64,000 bases of DNA from an uncultured Clostridia bacterium. Its GTDB lineage: Bacteria; Bacillota; Clostridia; Christensenellales; Borkfalkiaceae. The stretch is from positions 1-64,000 of the forward strand of contig CANQWX010000008.1 in assembly GCA_947627665.1 (NCBI GenBank), given 5' to 3'. The notes below the pieces were generated by a model. It worked only from the letters and a program-made list of their open reading frames with translations, searched no databases and had not been told where the DNA came from. Of the stretch, positions 7,361-15,597 are shown piece by piece (within the stretch, counting starts at the first letter, position 1; the number at the start of each line of letters is the position of its first letter). Both the position numbers and the translations under genes were made by a program.

Positions 7361-7400
7361 AAGTCGGGAGTTTTCCCCCGGCTTCTTTCAAACTTTTTTT
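7361..7400 (+). terminator. Intrinsic terminator of the glycosyltransferase operon
   Basis: AGTCGGG pairs with CCCGGCT around a short T-rich loop, followed by TCTTTCAAACTTTTTTTT. The rest of the gap to 7520 shows no gene. Confidence 0.7.
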
Positions 7401-7520
7401 TCCGAATCAAGTGTCCGGTATTTCCCGTTGCAACGGGCACAACCGTTTTTATTCCTCTTCGTAATAATGAGTTTCAGTTGTTGATCATGGCGTTTCAAAG
7501 AGCGTTATCCGTGACCCGTT

Positions 7521-8420
7521 TTACACTCTCTCGTCGAACACTTTGTCGAAGAAGGAGAGCACGGCGTTCCACTTTTCCTCGCGGCGGTCCCGCTCGTTCA
7601 GGAACTCGTGGCGGGAATTTTCGAACAGCACCATGCGCAGATTCTTCATTCCCTGCTTGCGGTAATACGCCGCAAGTTTTTTGACGCCCTTGCCCATGTT
7701 CCCGACGGGGTCGTCCAAGCCCGAGATCAGCAGCACGGGCAATTCCTTGGGAAGCCGCGCGGCGTACTCCTTCGTATACAGCCCGCGAAGCCCCTTGAAA
7801 AAGTCCTTATAGAAGCGGTTGGAGCAGGTAAAGCCCGAGAGCGGGTCCTGCGCATAGGTGAGATTGTTGGCGACGTCGTTGCTGAGCCACTGTCCGTTTT
7901 CAAACCGCTTGGCGTATTCGCCGAAGGAGAGCTTTTCGATGAGTTTCGCAGGACGCTTCGCGCCGAAAAGGCAACCCATTCCCGCAACGAAGGACCCGAG
8001 ATAGACTTCGAAGTCCTTTTTGTAGCTGCTGCCGCCGATGACGATCCCGTCCGTCTTGTCGCCGTATTTGGCAAGATAGGCCTGCGCGACAAAGGAACCG
8101 TACGAAAACCCGAACAGAAAATAAGGAAGCCCCGCATATTTGCGGCGGTAAAAATCGGTGATCGCCGCCTCATCCTTCACGGTATCGGCGAACATGTTCC
8201 CCTTGCAATAGCCGAGGGTCTTGGGGTCGGTCTTTCCGTGTCCGCGGTGGTCGTCCGCGATGACGAGATAGCCGTGCTCGTTCAAAAAACGGGCAAAGCT
8301 GTCGTAGCGCGCGGCATGTTCCGCCATGCCGTGCACGATCTGTACCACTCCCTTGGGTTCCTCCGCGGCGAGCCATTCGTGGATAAAGATATTCTTGCCG
8401 TCAAAACTCGTAAATTCCAT
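7521..8420 (-). CDS. Alpha/beta hydrolase, monoacylglycerol lipase-like
   Basis: A 299-residue hydrolase of the serine-aminopeptidase S33 / lysophospholipase type. The oxyanion region VQIVHGMAEHAARYD is near residue 25, DDHRGHGKT near 55, and the nucleophile elbow GFSYGSF near 105. The acid and histidine are expected in LLISGLDDPVGNMGKG (about 232) and FENSRHEFLNE (about 268). No signal peptide is seen, so it is likely cytoplasmic. Start taken at the ATG at 8420 with AAGAAGGT upstream; the longer track ORF adds 17 unrelated residues. It has its own promoter and is probably monocistronic. Physiological substrate unknown. Confidence 0.88.
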   Translation of the reverse strand: MEFTSFDGKNIFIHEWLAAEEPKGVVQIVHGMAEHAARYDSFARFLNEHGYLVIADDHRGHGKTDPKTLGYCKGNMFADTVKDEAAITDFYRRKYAGLPYFLFGFSYGSFVAQAYLAKYGDKTDGIVIGGSSYKKDFEVYLGSFVAGMGCLFGAKRPAKLIEKLSFGEYAKRFENGQWLSNDVANNLTYAQDPLSGFTCSNRFYKDFFKGLRGLYTKEYAARLPKELPVLLISGLDDPVGNMGKGVKKLAAYYRKQGMKNLRMVLFENSRHEFLNERDRREEKWNAVLSFFDKVFDERV

Positions 8421-8442
8421 CGTCCCGTACCTTCTTTTTTCT

Positions 8443-8471
8443 ATTATATCGCCGCACGGCGGAAATATCAA
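8443..8471 (-). promoter_or_regulatory. Sigma-A promoter of the hydrolase gene
   Basis: On the minus strand TTGATA, 17 nt, TATAAT. Confidence 0.8.
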
Positions 8472-8542
8472 GCGTTTTTCCGCATATTTCCTCTTCTGCG
8501 GGATTTCCCCTCGGTTGCCTGAGACCCCCTGGTATCTTTTTC

Positions 8543-8572
8543 TTGATTGCGGTATGCCCCTTCTGTTACAAT
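8543..8572 (+). promoter_or_regulatory. Sigma-A-type promoter of the NlpC/P60 gene
   Basis: TTGATT, 18 nt, TACAAT, about 28 nt before the start codon. Confidence 0.68.
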
Positions 8573-8599
8573 AGAAAAAAAGCGCAGGAGGGAGAAAAA

Positions 8600-9466
8600 A
8601 TGCGGAACGTATTGCAAACGGCCGCCCTCGCGGCGGCGATGCTCGCCACCCTTCCCTTTGCGGCGTGCGCCGCGCCGATGGGGTCTGCCCCGCCCGAAAT
8701 GCAGGAAGTCCCCCAAACGCAGACGCCTTCCGAAACGCAGACGCAGGCGCCGCCCGAAGAACAGAAGCCGTCCCGACCCGAAACGCCGCCCGAAGAGCAG
8801 ACGCCCGACGGCGGGGAGGCGCAGGAGGAACGGCAGGCGGTCTATCTCAGAGTGCTGGTGAACGGTCTGAACGTGCGGGAGGGCGCGGACGCGGGCAGCC
8901 GCGTGCTCGGGCAGGCGGAAAAGGGCGTTCTCCTCGGCTATTCGGGCGACCGTGAGGGCTATTTCGAAACGCGCTACCTCGGCAAGACCGCCTTTGTGAG
9001 CGCAAACCCCCGCTATACGGAAAAGGTCTGCCTCGAGGCGGGCGGCGAGAGGACGGAGAAGATCGCAGAGGAGGGCGAAAAGCTGCTCGGCACGCCCTAC
9101 GTCTATGGCGCGGTGCGGCTGCACGACGGGACGGGCAGGCTGCTGAAAAACTTCACGGCGGCGCAGTTCGACTGCTCCTCTTTGATGCAGTACATCTTTT
9201 ACCGCGGCGCGGGGGTCCTGCTCGACGTGACCACGCGCACGCAGATCAGACAGGGAGAAGGGGTGGCGTGGGAGGACATACGGAGGGGCGACCTTCTCTT
9301 TTTTACCAACGCCTCGCGGAAAGACAGGACGGGCGTCGAGCGGGTCGGGCACGTCGCGCTCTACCTCGGCGGGAATTATATTCTGCACACCGCCTCCGAT
9401 TTTGCCAAGATCGAACCAATCACGCCCTTGAGAAAGAGTTACTTTCTCGAGGCGCGGCGGCTCTGA
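8600..9466 (+). CDS. SH3 and NlpC/P60 domain cell-wall hydrolase lipoprotein
   Basis: A 288-residue secreted protein. A signal peptide ends in LPFAACAAP, a plausible lipobox with Cys near residue 23. A Pro/Glu/Gln-rich linker (about 27-80) is followed by an SH3b-like domain (VYLRVLVNGLNVREGADAGS, about 85-145) and an NlpC/P60 peptidase domain. The catalytic Cys is in AAQFDCSSLMQY (about residue 195) and the His in RVGHVALYLGG (about 255). Such enzymes cleave peptide stems of peptidoglycan. The start has AGGAGGG upstream. The ORF-track start adds an unrelated leader. Monocistronic with its own promoter and terminator. Confidence 0.92.
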   Translation: MRNVLQTAALAAAMLATLPFAACAAPMGSAPPEMQEVPQTQTPSETQTQAPPEEQKPSRPETPPEEQTPDGGEAQEERQAVYLRVLVNGLNVREGADAGSRVLGQAEKGVLLGYSGDREGYFETRYLGKTAFVSANPRYTEKVCLEAGGERTEKIAEEGEKLLGTPYVYGAVRLHDGTGRLLKNFTAAQFDCSSLMQYIFYRGAGVLLDVTTRTQIRQGEGVAWEDIRRGDLLFFTNASRKDRTGVERVGHVALYLGGNYILHTASDFAKIEPITPLRKSYFLEARRL

Positions 9467-9482
9467 ACAAAGGACGGAAAAA

Positions 9483-9516
9483 AGGGACGAGGCTCTGCGC
9501 TTCGTCCCTGTCTTTT
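9483..9516 (+). terminator. Intrinsic terminator of the NlpC/P60 gene
   Basis: AGGGACGA pairs with TCGTCCCT, followed by GTCTTTTT. The convergent zinc-ribbon gene ends at 9517, so the hairpin may also end that transcript. Confidence 0.8.
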
Positions 9517-9711
9517 TCAACAACCGCTGCAATGTTTGCAATCGCCGTTGCAGTGTTTGGGAGGCTTTCCCGTGGAGGAATACACCTCGCCCGACCACTC
9601 CCGCACGGTCTTGTTGCCGCAGGAGGGACATTTGACCTCTTCATCGTAACGTTTGACAAGTTCTTCGAACGCTTTCCCGCAATGCGGACATTTGTAACCG
9701 AGAATGGGCAT
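9517..9711 (-). CDS. FmdB-type zinc-ribbon protein
   Basis: A 64-residue protein. The N-terminal zinc ribbon has the two knuckles YKCPHCGKAFEEL and VKCPSCGNKTVREWSG, as in the FmdB / CxxC_CxxC_SSSS regulatory-protein family. A C-terminal tail rich in Cys and His (HCNGDCKHCSGC) adds a possible second metal site. The biochemical role of the family is unknown. The ATG at 9711 has GGAGG upstream and a sigma-A promoter at 9730-9758. The longer track ORF (9517-9789) reads through that promoter and is not the start. Confidence 0.85.
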   Translation of the reverse strand: MPILGYKCPHCGKAFEELVKRYDEEVKCPSCGNKTVREWSGEVYSSTGKPPKHCNGDCKHCSGC

Positions 9712-9729
9712 CGTTTTCCTCCGCCCTCT

Positions 9730-9758
9730 ATTATAGTCCCCCATCCCGCCTTTTGCAA
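9730..9758 (-). promoter_or_regulatory. Sigma-A promoter of the zinc-ribbon gene
   Basis: On the minus strand TTGCAA, 17 nt, TATAAT. Confidence 0.78.
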
Positions 9759-9779
9759 GCGTTTTGTCGCGTTTTCCAA

Positions 9780-10112
9780 AGCGCCCCACCCCCTTAGTCC
9801 CCCTCCCAAGGAGGGGGTTCTACTACCCTCTCCGTGGGGGGTCCTGATTGCCCCCTCCTACGGAGGGGGGTAGGGGGGTGGGGCGTATTCCGAATACGTC
9901 ACCCTGAGCAGCCGAGCGCAGCGAGGCGTCGTCGAATGGGTGATGTCATTATAATGAGGACATCATATTTCGACTTCACTTCGTTCCGCTCAATATGACG
10001 TGATTGGGGAATGCCCCCACCTGCCACGGCTACGCCGTGCCACCCGCCCCCACAAGTGGGGGCAGGTCTGCCCCTCCATTGGAGGGGTGGAGCGAGCAAA
10101 GAATTGTTCGAA
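9780..10112. repeat. Gene-free mosaic of dispersed repeats
   Basis: Contains CCCCTCC-rich blocks with imperfect inverted symmetry (9783-9880), a GAAATGACG-type module with the TTCGACTTCACTTCGTTCCGC core (about 9895-10008) and a CACCTGCC module (10013-10078). No gene is seen; the plus-strand ORF starting at 10004 is open only because of base composition. Confidence 0.75.
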
Positions 10113-10117
10113 ACCCT

Positions 10118-11563
10118 TTATATTACGCATGCGCCGTCCGTGAACGAGCGGAACAGCCCCTCGACGTTCGCACCCGCCCTGTGGAAACAGGAGATGAGAT
10201 CTTCGGGCGCGGCGATCTTGCCCGTATAGCCCGACACATAATTTTTCAGCCCCGTGAAGAACTTGCGGTCCCCCACCGCCGCGCGCACGCGGTCGAACAG
10301 GATCACCCCCTTGTCGTAGGCGATGTTGCGGTATTCGTATTCCCCCGTGAACGCCGTCAGCGGGCGGTTCATGGTGGTGTCGGCTTCGCCCGCGATCTGG
10401 CTGCGGTAGGAGAAGAAGGCGCGGTAGCCGCTCTCGGAACGCTTCATCGCGGCCTCGTAGCTGTCACCGTACTCGGGATACGCGCCCAAAAAGAGCGCCG
10501 CCGAATACTCCGCCAGCCCCTCGTCCTGCCAGGCGTTCTCGAACTGGTTGCTCCCCACCATGCCGTACCACCACTGGTGCGCCGTTTCGTGCGCCACCAC
10601 CGCGGGCACGTCCGCCCGTTGCAGTGCGGAGGAGATCATCGCCAGCCCCGAATACTCCATGCCGCCATAGGGAAAGTCGGTTTCCACCAGCGTATAGCGG
10701 GGATAGCCGTAGCTTCCGAAGGTGCGGCTGAAATAGGATACGGCGTCGGTCGCCGCCTTGAGCGTCGTTTCGGGGGCGGGATCGGAGGTGTACCAATACT
10801 CCACGGGCACCTCCCCCGCTTCCGCGCTCATGCAGTTGAGTTCCTTGCCGAGCACGAGCGCGACGTCGCGCACCCCCTCCGCCGTGACGGAAACCGTCTG
10901 CTTCTCCCCTTCGGAAAGGGTGCTGCCCACCCCGTTGAAGGCGGCCTTGTATCCCGCGGGCATGGTGAGCGAGAGGGTGTAGTCGGCGCAGTCGGAAACG
11001 AACGGATCGCCGTTGCTCGAATAGACGTATTCGCGGAACCCGTCCCCGCCGTAACTGCAGAGGGCGGGATAAAAGTGGGTGAGCACGACGTTCTTCTGCC
11101 CCGCGCCGAGGCGGTGATCGACGTTGGCGAGGGTGGTGGTAAAGCAGATCTTCAGCGACGCGCTCTCGCCGGGATAGAGCGGCTCCCCGAGCGAAACGGA
11201 GAGGATGTTCTCGTCCTCGCCGCAGACGGAATACCCCGCCGCGCCCTCCACCGCCGTGATCTCGACGCCGCCGTAGCTCTCCCCCGCATAGTAGGCGGTG
11301 GCGCGGTACAGTTCGGACACGGGGGCGTAGCGCGCTCCCTCGCGGTAGGCGTTCGCCCACAGCTCGAAGGAGAGCGTTTCGAGGGTGTTCTCCGTGCGGT
11401 TGGGGATGACCGCCTCCATTTCGGCGACGAGTTTATTCTCTTCGGGGAAATATTCCCCCGTGATGCTGTAACGGGCGGTCCCGCTCTCATGGCGGCAGGC
11501 GGAGAGGCCCGCCGTGCCGAACGCGAGCAGCGCGCCCGCAAAAAGACAAAGAAATTTTCGCAT
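10118..11563 (-). CDS. M1-family zinc metallopeptidase lipoprotein
   Basis: A 481-residue exported protein. The signal peptide ends in TAGLSACRHE, a lipobox with Cys near residue 23. The N-terminal beta-rich region (about 30-220) is typical of M1 aminopeptidases. FPYGGMEYSGLAMI (about 290) is the counterpart of the GAMEN substrate loop. The zinc site VVAHETAHQWWYG is near residue 322, followed by the third ligand in NAWQDEGLAEYSA about 20 residues later. It probably degrades peptides at the cell surface. The ATG at 11563 has GGGAGG upstream; the 1439-residue ORF in the track only reflects a lack of stops upstream. The helical C-terminal domain is short compared with full-length PepN. Confidence 0.93.
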   Translation of the reverse strand: MRKFLCLFAGALLAFGTAGLSACRHESGTARYSITGEYFPEENKLVAEMEAVIPNRTENTLETLSFELWANAYREGARYAPVSELYRATAYYAGESYGGVEITAVEGAAGYSVCGEDENILSVSLGEPLYPGESASLKICFTTTLANVDHRLGAGQKNVVLTHFYPALCSYGGDGFREYVYSSNGDPFVSDCADYTLSLTMPAGYKAAFNGVGSTLSEGEKQTVSVTAEGVRDVALVLGKELNCMSAEAGEVPVEYWYTSDPAPETTLKAATDAVSYFSRTFGSYGYPRYTLVETDFPYGGMEYSGLAMISSALQRADVPAVVAHETAHQWWYGMVGSNQFENAWQDEGLAEYSAALFLGAYPEYGDSYEAAMKRSESGYRAFFSYRSQIAGEADTTMNRPLTAFTGEYEYRNIAYDKGVILFDRVRAAVGDRKFFTGLKNYVSGYTGKIAAPEDLISCFHRAGANVEGLFRSFTDGACVI

Positions 11564-11666
11564 ACGATCCTCCCGTGGGAAAGTTCCTTGCGACCAGTGT
11601 ATGCGCGCGGCGGGCGGGTTAGAACCGCCCGCCGCGCGCCGCTTTTCCCTTCTCCCGCGGAATGGC

Positions 11667-11695
11667 TTGAAATTTTTGCGGAAAGGTGCTATAAT
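11667..11695 (+). promoter_or_regulatory. Sigma-A promoter of the deaminase gene
   Basis: TTGAAA, 17 nt, TATAAT with a TGC extension, 31 nt before the ATG. Confidence 0.85.
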
Positions 11696-11725
11696 GTTTC
11701 TGTAACGACCGAAAGGGGGAACAGT

Positions 11726-12178
11726 ATGAACAAATTTATGAAGATGGCCTACCGTGAGGCGCTCTCGAACATCACGGGGAAAGAGGGCGGCCCGTTCGGC
11801 GCCGTCATCGTGAAGGACAACAAGGTGATCGCGCGGGCGCACAACCAGGTGCTGCTGCGCGGCGACCCCACCGCCCACGCCGAAGTGATGGCGATCCGCA
11901 AGGCGTGCAAAAAGCTCAAAACCGTCCACCTCGAGGGCTGCGAGCTGTACGCGACCTCCAAGCCCTGCCCGATGTGCAAGGGCGCGATCCAATGGAGCAA
12001 CATCAAGACGGTGTACTACTCGGGCGGCTACGACGAAACGGCGCAGATGGACTTCGGCGACCGCGAATTCGACGAGGACTTCCAGAAAACGGAGGAGGGC
12101 TGGCGGCAGATCGACAGGGAGCGCTTCTCCGAGATCGGCGACGCCTTTGCGGGCATGTCCGAACACATCCACTATTGA
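11726..12178 (+). CDS. Nucleoside/guanine deaminase (CDA fold)
   Basis: A 150-residue zinc deaminase. The catalytic motif AHAEVMAI (about residue 52) and PCPMCKGAI (about residue 82) give the His-Glu and two Cys ligands of the cytidine-deaminase superfamily. The C-terminal extension with DFGDREFDEDF and the closing HIHY resembles guanine deaminase of the GuaD type rather than TadA, so conversion of guanine to xanthine is the best guess. The start at 11726 is fixed by the GGGGG-A ribosome-binding site and by the promoter just upstream. Monocistronic. Confidence 0.88.
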   Translation: MNKFMKMAYREALSNITGKEGGPFGAVIVKDNKVIARAHNQVLLRGDPTAHAEVMAIRKACKKLKTVHLEGCELYATSKPCPMCKGAIQWSNIKTVYYSGGYDETAQMDFGDREFDEDFQKTEEGWRQIDRERFSEIGDAFAGMSEHIHY

Positions 12179-12258
12179 GGGAATGATAGCGCCCTCCGCG
12201 CGGCGGCGGCAGCCCTGAAAAAATTTTTCGCTTTTTGTATCTTTTTTGCCTTTCCCTC

Positions 12259-12286
12259 TTGATTTTTTCCGAAAAAGCTGTATAAT
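12259..12286 (+). promoter_or_regulatory. Sigma-A promoter of the EF-G-like gene
   Basis: TTGATT, 16 nt, TATAAT, 70 nt before the start codon. Confidence 0.75.
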
Positions 12287-12355
12287 GGGAAAGGTGGGCT
12301 TTGTTCGGTCCCGGACATGGAGAGGCCCGCAATCCACAATCCTAAGGGGAATCTT

Positions 12356-14416
12356 ATGAATCTTTCCGCAACCAATATCCGCAACATCGCCATCGTCGGT
12401 CACAGCGGCGAGGGCAAGACGACGCTCATGGAGGCCATGCTCTTTAACGGCGGCGTGATCGAGCGCATGGGCAAGACGGACAACGGCACCACCGTTTCCG
12501 ACTTCGACGAGCAGGAGATCGCCAGAAAGACCTCTATCTCCCTTTCCGTTGCCAATCTCATCTGGAAGGACGTCAAGCTGAATCTGCTCGACGTGCCCGG
12601 ATTTTACGATTTCGAAGGGGAATTCATCTCCGCGATGCGGGCGGCAGGCGCGGCGCTCGTCGTGATGGGTCCCGGCGGCTCCGTGACGGTCGGCACCGAG
12701 AAGGCACTCGACCAATGCCTCAAACTCAAAAAGCCCGCCGTCATCTTCATCAACGGCATGGACAAGGAAAACGCAGACTATCCCGGGACGGTGCGCGCCC
12801 TTCAGGAACGCTATAAGGGCAAGATCGCTCCCGTGCAGATCCCCGTCATGGAAGGGAGCAAGATGACGGGTTACATCAACGTGATCACGGGCGAGGCGTT
12901 CAAGTTCGGGGCGAGCGGCGTGGAAAAGACCGCCGTGCCCGCGGGCTATACCGCCGCGCTCGAAGAGATGCAGGGCGTCTTGCAGGAAGCCGCCGCGGAG
13001 AACGACGAAGAACTGCTCGACAAGTACTTCGAGGAAGGCGCTCTCACCGCGGAGGAAACGGCGGCGGGGCTGCGCAAGGGCATCCACTCCACCAGCGTCA
13101 TTCCCGTGCTGGCGGGCAGCGCGCTCCTCAACAAGGGCGTCATCAACCTCATGAACGCGCTCGTGGAATATCTCCCGCAGGCGGCGGAACGGGCGGGCCT
13201 TCCCGCGACCGACCTCAAGACCAAGGCGGAAGTTTCCGTCAGCTGCGAGGAGAACGCTCCCTTCGCGGCGCAGGTATTCAAGACCGCCGTGGACCCCTTC
13301 GTGGGCAAACTCAACTATCTGCGGGTCTGCCGCGGCGTTCTCCGCTCCGGCATGACCGTCTACAATCCCAATACCGACTCCGAGGAGCGCATCAACGCCA
13401 TCTATCTTCTCGTCGGCAAGAAGCAGGTCCCCGTTTCCGAACTCGTCGCGGGCGACATCGGCGCGGTGAACAAACTCAGCAACACGGGCACGGGCGACAC
13501 GCTGTGCGACCCCGCCGCTCCCGTGCAGTTCACCCCCATCCTCTTCCCCGAACCCGTGCTTTCGATGGCGGTCTCCGCCACCGTGCGCGGCACCGAGGAC
13601 AAGGTGTTCGGCGGCCTTCACCGCCTTGCCGAGGAGGACAAGAGCTTCCAGGTGCGCAAGAACGCCGAAACGGGCGAGACCCTCGCCTGCGGACAGGGCG
13701 AAGTGCAGCTTGAGATCATCAAGCGCAAACTCAAGAGCAAGTTCGGCGCCGACGCCGAGTTCACCGTCCCCACCGTCGCTTACCGCGAAACCGTGACGGG
13801 CAAGGCGGAAGCCGAAGGCAAGCACAAGAAGCAGTCGGGCGGCGCGGGACAGTTCGGCGTCGTCAACATCCGCTTCGAACCGGGCGCCGCGGACGGCGTG
13901 TTCGAATTCGTCGACGCGACCATCGGCGGTTCGGTCCCCAAGCAGTTCATCCCCGCGGTCGAAAAAGGACTCCGCGAAGCCATCCAGAAGGGCGTGCTCG
14001 CGGGCTATCCCATGGTCAACCTCAAAGCGACGCTGTTCGACGGCAAGTCGCACCCCGTGGACAGTAAGGAAGTCGCCTTCGTTTCGGCGGCGAAGCTCTC
14101 CTACGACGACGGCATCCGCCGCGCGCGTCCCGTCATCCTCGAACCCGTCTGCTCGATGAAGATCACCGTTCCCGAACAGTACGTCGGCGACATCATGGGC
14201 GATCTCAACAAGCGCCGCGGCCGCATCATCGGCATGGACACCGTGGACGGCTTGCAGGTCATCACGGCGGAGGCGCCCGAGGGCGAGATCCTCACCTATG
14301 CGACCTCTCTCCGCTCCATGACGCAGGGACGGGGCAAATTCTCGCAGGAGTTTGCCCGCTACGAACAGGCGCCCGACACCGTGATCCAGGCGGTGGTCAA
14401 GGCGCAACAGGGCTAA
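12356..14416 (+). CDS. Elongation factor G-like translational GTPase
   Basis: A 686-residue protein with the full EF-G domain order: GTPase (about 1-270), domain II (290-370), III, IV (about 465-590) and V. The GTPase motifs deviate from canonical EF-G: GHSGEGKTT fits G1, G2 reads ARKTSISLSV, G3 reads LDVPGFYDF rather than DTPGH, and G4 reads FINGMDKEN rather than NKMD. This pattern belongs to the widespread EF-G paralogue (EF-G-like / FusA2-type) of clostridia and actinobacteria, whose role is unsettled. The start at 12356 follows AAGGGG; the ORF-track start is 13 codons too early. It has its own promoter and terminator. The main fusA gene is not in this window. Confidence 0.9.
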   Translation: MNLSATNIRNIAIVGHSGEGKTTLMEAMLFNGGVIERMGKTDNGTTVSDFDEQEIARKTSISLSVANLIWKDVKLNLLDVPGFYDFEGEFISAMRAAGAALVVMGPGGSVTVGTEKALDQCLKLKKPAVIFINGMDKENADYPGTVRALQERYKGKIAPVQIPVMEGSKMTGYINVITGEAFKFGASGVEKTAVPAGYTAALEEMQGVLQEAAAENDEELLDKYFEEGALTAEETAAGLRKGIHSTSVIPVLAGSALLNKGVINLMNALVEYLPQAAERAGLPATDLKTKAEVSVSCEENAPFAAQVFKTAVDPFVGKLNYLRVCRGVLRSGMTVYNPNTDSEERINAIYLLVGKKQVPVSELVAGDIGAVNKLSNTGTGDTLCDPAAPVQFTPILFPEPVLSMAVSATVRGTEDKVFGGLHRLAEEDKSFQVRKNAETGETLACGQGEVQLEIIKRKLKSKFGADAEFTVPTVAYRETVTGKAEAEGKHKKQSGGAGQFGVVNIRFEPGAADGVFEFVDATIGGSVPKQFIPAVEKGLREAIQKGVLAGYPMVNLKATLFDGKSHPVDSKEVAFVSAAKLSYDDGIRRARPVILEPVCSMKITVPEQYVGDIMGDLNKRRGRIIGMDTVDGLQVITAEAPEGEILTYATSLRSMTQGRGKFSQEFARYEQAPDTVIQAVVKAQQG

Positions 14417-14424
14417 GAACCGAC

Positions 14425-14457
14425 GCCGCCTCCGCATTGCGGGGGCGGCTTTATTTT
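14425..14457 (+). terminator. Intrinsic terminator of the EF-G-like gene
   Basis: An 11-bp stem GCCGCCTCCGC/GCGGGGGCGGC with a 3-nt loop, followed by TTTATTTT. Confidence 0.88.
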
Positions 14458-14486
14458 CCCATCAACTTTCCATAAGGAGAAACGAA

Positions 14487-15464
14487 ATGAAAAAACGTTT
14501 TGCCCTTCTTACGGGGCTGCTTCTCGTCTGCTTCTCCCTTCCCCTCGGCATGACGGCATGCGGGGAGAAACACACACACGTCCTCGAATGGAGGCGCTCG
14601 GAAACGGAGCATTGGCTGGAATGCACCGACCCCGCCTGCGGCCTGAAGAGCGACTTCGGCGAGCACACGGGCGGCGTCTGCAAGGACTGCGCCGAATTCC
14701 GCACCCTCTCCTTCGGCTTCACGGGGGGCGCCGACGTTGACACTGCCCATGCCGACTTTGCACAGGAGGCGAACGAGTGGTTCTCCGCAAAGGGCGCGGA
14801 GCTGGGCTTCACCTACGATTTTATGGGGAACGATTACAGCGCGCTCAACGACGAAACGCTCACGGAGTACGACCTCGTGCTCTTCCTCAACGACCGCCCG
14901 CACGTCAAGGAGCAGCAGGACGCCTTCCGGAGGTTTATGGAAAACGGCGGCGCGTGGATCGGCTTCCATGCGGCGGCTTTCTCCATGGTGGACGAGGCGG
15001 ACAAAGACAAGGAGAACAGCGATTATTGGCGGTGGTACCAGGACGATTTCCTCGGATGCGGCAACTATAAAAACAACACCTGGAACCCCACCGCGGAGCC
15101 GCTCACCGTGGAAACGCACGACCACCCCGCTACCGCGGATCTGCCCGACGTGTTCATCTCCGCGCCCTGCGAGTGGTACGGCTGGGAGAGCGACCTCTTC
15201 CAAAACCCCGACATTACGGTTTTGCTCACCCTCAACCCTACGCAGGAAAACCCCGCGGGCGACAATCCGCATAAAGACTGGGAGATCTGGTACGACGGGC
15301 ATTACCCCATCGCGTGGACAAACAACCATTACAGGATGCTCTACACGAACATGGGGCACAACCTGCAAAGTTATAACGATTTCGAAAAACAGTCCAAGAC
15401 CTTTTCGAGCGAGGAGCAGTGCACGTTCCTGCTCGGCGCGATGTTCGGGCTGACCGCAAAGTAA
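14487..15464 (+). CDS. ThuA-domain lipoprotein
   Basis: A 325-residue exported protein. The signal peptide ends in LGMTACGEK, a clear lipobox. Residues 30-75 are Cys- and His-rich (WLECTDPACG, GGVCKDCAEF) and look like a small metal-binding segment. The remainder is a ThuA-like class I glutamine-amidotransferase-fold domain: EYDLVLFLNDRP, ENGGAWIGFHAAAF (about 155) and the closing MLYTNMGH segment. ThuA domains are found in sugar utilisation and surface proteins; no catalytic activity can be assigned. No promoter is visible between the preceding terminator and its AAGGAG ribosome-binding site, so it may depend on read-through. Confidence 0.85.
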   Translation: MKKRFALLTGLLLVCFSLPLGMTACGEKHTHVLEWRRSETEHWLECTDPACGLKSDFGEHTGGVCKDCAEFRTLSFGFTGGADVDTAHADFAQEANEWFSAKGAELGFTYDFMGNDYSALNDETLTEYDLVLFLNDRPHVKEQQDAFRRFMENGGAWIGFHAAAFSMVDEADKDKENSDYWRWYQDDFLGCGNYKNNTWNPTAEPLTVETHDHPATADLPDVFISAPCEWYGWESDLFQNPDITVLLTLNPTQENPAGDNPHKDWEIWYDGHYPIAWTNNHYRMLYTNMGHNLQSYNDFEKQSKTFSSEEQCTFLLGAMFGLTAK

Positions 15465-15472
15465 AGACCCGT

Positions 15473-15516
15473 TTGGAAGCCGCCCGCGCTTGGGCCTAAG
15501 CGCGGGCGGCTTCCAA
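15473..15516 (+). terminator. Hairpin terminator after the ThuA gene
   Basis: A 19-bp perfect stem TTGGAAGCCGCCCGCGCTT with its complement and a 6-nt loop. The tail TTTCTT is a weak U-tract. It is nearly identical to the hairpin at 16662-16700, so the DUF697-like gene is bracketed by two copies. Confidence 0.75.
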
Positions 15517-15597
15517 TTTCTTCCGCAAGGGAATTTCCCCGAAAGCGCTTTACAAAACGCAAAATTTGTTGTATCCTTATTTCACGGAGGTCTTTTT

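Noticed and set aside
10118-14437. 1439-residue minus-strand ORF in the track
   Set aside because: Only the part up to 11563 is a gene (M1 peptidase with its own start and signal peptide). The rest is antisense to the deaminase and EF-G-like genes and is open because of high GC.
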